DNA of 7,248 nucleotides, taken from positions 73,027 to 80,274 of the forward strand of contig DFXM01000009.1 in the NCBI GenBank assembly GCA_002381695.1, read 5' to 3'. The stretch's first letter is position 1. Each line of letters begins with the position of its first letter. The notes under the pieces were generated by a model, which saw only the letters and a list, made by a program, of their open reading frames with translations, ran no database searches and was not told where the DNA came from. This document shows positions 5,602-7,248 of this stretch, in pieces. The stretch is from Clostridium sp. UBA4108 (lineage in GTDB: Bacteria; Bacillota; Clostridia; Clostridiales; Clostridiaceae). The translations under genes were made by a program, and so were the position numbers.

Positions 5602-7194
5602 ATGTCTATGGATTCTAAATTTAACTATGAATTTTCATTGCTATTCAATAATGTGATGGAGGATATTCTCATCACTGATATAGATAACCATATAGTGAAT
5701 TGTAATGAAAATTTAAAGTTGAAACTAAAATATACTTATGAAGAACTAATAGGATTAAACAAATCGAAGATCTTACAGGATATCAAGGTGACAAAAGAAT
5801 CCTCAAAAAAATACAAAAGTATAAATGTTTTCAAAGCTTATGATAAATATAATAATGGAATATATTTTCAAGGGAAAATAGTTATTGGAAGTTTTAATAA
5901 TTTGGAGTGTAAATATTATATACTCCAAGAAGTTCTAAATGATAGTAATAAAAATTCAATTGATACTAGAGAACTAATTGATGAAATTGAAGTTTTAAAA
6001 AGAAATTATCAGGATGAAGAACTGTTCTTTAATACTGTTTTAGAACTATTATGTATTGTAGATACCAATGGATATTTTAAAAGAATATGTCCAGAATGGA
6101 GTAAAGACTCAGGTTGGACTGAGGAAGAACTCCTATCTAAACAGTATATAGAATTTGTTCATCCAGAGGATAGAGAAATAACTAGTGATATGGCAAATAA
6201 TTTATCAATGGGAACAGAGGCTGTTGGGTTTATAAATAGATGTTTATGGAAGGATGGTTCTTATAGATGGATTCAGTGGTCTTCACGATATATAGCTGAT
6301 AAGGAGCTTATTATAGCTTATGCTTGTGATATTACTAACCAAAAAGAAATAGAGGAAAAGGTTAAAATTCTAGAAAATGCTATTATTTTAGAAAATTTAA
6401 AGAGTGAATTTTTCACTAATATATCTCATGATTTTAAGACTCCATTGAATATCATCTTAGCTACTATTCAATTAGTATCTAAAAATAATGTGTTAGATCC
6501 TGAGATGAAAAATTATGATGCAAGTCTAGATAAATATATAAAAATAATTAAACAGAACTCCTATAGATTGTTGAAGCTTGTAAATAATTTAATTGATTTA
6601 ACTAAGATTGAATCAGGTTTCTATGAATTACAGTTAGGTAATTATAATATTGTAAATGTAGTTGAAGATATTGTGCAATCTGTAGCACAGTATATAGAAG
6701 ATATGGGGATTAACTTAATCTTTGACACAGATATGGAAGAGCTATATATGGCTTGTGACGTGGATAAAGTCGAAAGAATTATATTAAATTTACTTTCCAA
6801 TGCTATCAAATACACAGATAGAGGCGGTACTATCAATGTAATTGTAAAAAGTGATGAAAATATGGTTAAAATAATTGTTAAAGATAGCGGTGTTGGTATT
6901 GAAAAATCTAAATTAAATATTATTTTTGAGAGGTTTATTCAAGGTGAAAATTGCTTAGCTAGAGGCTGTGAAGGCAGCGGTATTGGACTTTCACTTGTAA
7001 AATCTATAGTTGAACTACACGGAGGAAGTATAGCTGTTGAAAGTGAAGTTAATAGGGGCAGTGAATTTATTATTAAATTTCCTATAAAACTTTGTGATGA
7101 TAGCGAAAATAAAAGTGGTATGAGAGCTAACATGATGAATACTCAAAAGGGTAAATGTAATGTGGAATTTTCAGATGTATATCTTACATCATAG
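5602..7194 (+). CDS. Cytoplasmic PAS-domain sensor histidine kinase (orphan)
   Basis: This kinase senses a signal through PAS domains, autophosphorylates a histidine, and passes phosphate to a response regulator encoded elsewhere. It has no signal peptide or membrane segment, so it is cytoplasmic. Domains: PAS1 about 8-105 (degenerate); PAS2 about 140-247, with the PAS_3-type WKDGSYRWIQW at 216-226 and exit DITNQKEIEEK at 243-253; a short coiled linker; HisKA about 263-335 with H-box NISHDFKTPLN and phospho-acceptor H276; and HATPase about 380-500 with N-box NLLSNAIKYT (N400), G1 DSGVGI (D428), F-box FERF (442-445) and G2 GSGIGLSL (458-465). All catalytic residues are present. A tail ending EFSDVYLTS follows the ATPase domain. 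I chose ATG 5602 because AAAGGGGA (5587-5594) sits 7 bases before it. The longer GTG start at 5584 has no ribosome binding site and would itself overlap that signal. Soluble clostridial orphan kinases of this build include Spo0A kinases; that role is only a hypothesis here. Confidence 0.92.
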   Translation: MSMDSKFNYEFSLLFNNVMEDILITDIDNHIVNCNENLKLKLKYTYEELIGLNKSKILQDIKVTKESSKKYKSINVFKAYDKYNNGIYFQGKIVIGSFNNLECKYYILQEVLNDSNKNSIDTRELIDEIEVLKRNYQDEELFFNTVLELLCIVDTNGYFKRICPEWSKDSGWTEEELLSKQYIEFVHPEDREITSDMANNLSMGTEAVGFINRCLWKDGSYRWIQWSSRYIADKELIIAYACDITNQKEIEEKVKILENAIILENLKSEFFTNISHDFKTPLNIILATIQLVSKNNVLDPEMKNYDASLDKYIKIIKQNSYRLLKLVNNLIDLTKIESGFYELQLGNYNIVNVVEDIVQSVAQYIEDMGINLIFDTDMEELYMACDVDKVERIILNLLSNAIKYTDRGGTINVIVKSDENMVKIIVKDSGVGIEKSKLNIIFERFIQGENCLARGCEGSGIGLSLVKSIVELHGGSIAVESEVNRGSEFIIKFPIKLCDDSENKSGMRANMMNTQKGKCNVEFSDVYLTS

Positions 7195-7211
7195 TAACAA
7201 ATTGTGTTAAT

Positions 7212-7238
7212 AAGCATTTTAAAATATGGCTTTGTTTT
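7212..7238 (+). terminator. Weak intrinsic terminator-like hairpin after the kinase gene
   Basis: AAGCAT (7212-7217) pairs with ATGGCTT (7226-7232) with one bulged G, closing a short A/T loop, and is followed by TTTGTTTT (7231-7238). The stem is short and low in G/C, but the position, 17 bases after the stop codon, and the T-rich tail suit an intrinsic terminator. The window ends soon after, so a better one could lie beyond. Confidence 0.35.
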
Positions 7239-7248
7239 AAATGTTTGT

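Noticed and set aside
6642..7133. Two minus-strand frames (6642-6836, 6939-7133) opposite the kinase ATPase domain
   Set aside because: They mirror the conserved ATPase motifs of the plus-strand gene and have no initiation signals.
224..7194. A single multi-gene system joining chemoreceptor, importer and kinase
   Set aside because: The importer and the kinase each have a separate leader region, the importer's with its own promoter and riboswitch. There is a hairpin and 400 bases between importer and kinase, and no sequence feature links them beyond neighbourhood.

Overview
The window is AT-rich DNA with AT-ending codons, strong GGAGG-type ribosome binding sites and all genes on the plus strand. 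It encodes a clostridial-style chemoreceptor, a Gram-positive lipoprotein and a soluble PAS histidine kinase. This points to a Firmicute of the Clostridium type (Clostridiaceae); I cannot name the species from sequence alone.

Layout. Bases 1-223 are the tail of something upstream plus the leader of the first gene. Bases 224-1921 encode a two-pass methyl-accepting chemotaxis protein. Bases 1922-2281 are a leader with a good sigma-A-like promoter (TATAAT at 1956-1961), a complete cobalamin (B12) riboswitch (about 1985-2162) and an expression platform ending at the ribosome binding site. Bases 2282-5187 are a tightly packed three-gene operon for an importer of the BtuFCD/FhuBCD type: lipoprotein binding protein, membrane permease and ATPase, with a 9-bp gap and then a 1-bp TAATG overlap. 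Bases 5188-5601 are an AT-rich gap with a perfect 20-bp-arm hairpin, a (TA)8 tract and a second inverted repeat. Bases 5602-7194 encode a cytoplasmic PAS-PAS-HisKA-HATPase histidine kinase with no response regulator beside it. A weak terminator-like hairpin follows at the window end.

How it works together. The importer proteins by themselves resemble iron-siderophore and haem systems as much as B12 systems. The riboswitch in front of them is the evidence that the cargo is cobalamin or another corrinoid, made when intracellular B12 is low. The riboswitch appears to act on translation. A helix of 2209-2227 with 2260-2278 buries the Shine-Dalgarno sequence. An upstream antisequestor (2170-2177 with 2205-2212) competes with it. 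A P13-like hairpin (2173-2178 with 2186-2191) carries a loop that can kiss loop L5 of the aptamer and would break the antisequestor. The chemoreceptor and kinase have their own leaders, and nothing in the sequence ties them functionally to the importer.

I see no mobile element, CRISPR array, tRNA or rRNA, and no convincing undescribed multi-gene system. The most rewarding region is the riboswitch expression platform; the hairpins at 5256-5296 and 5447-5474 are secondary.
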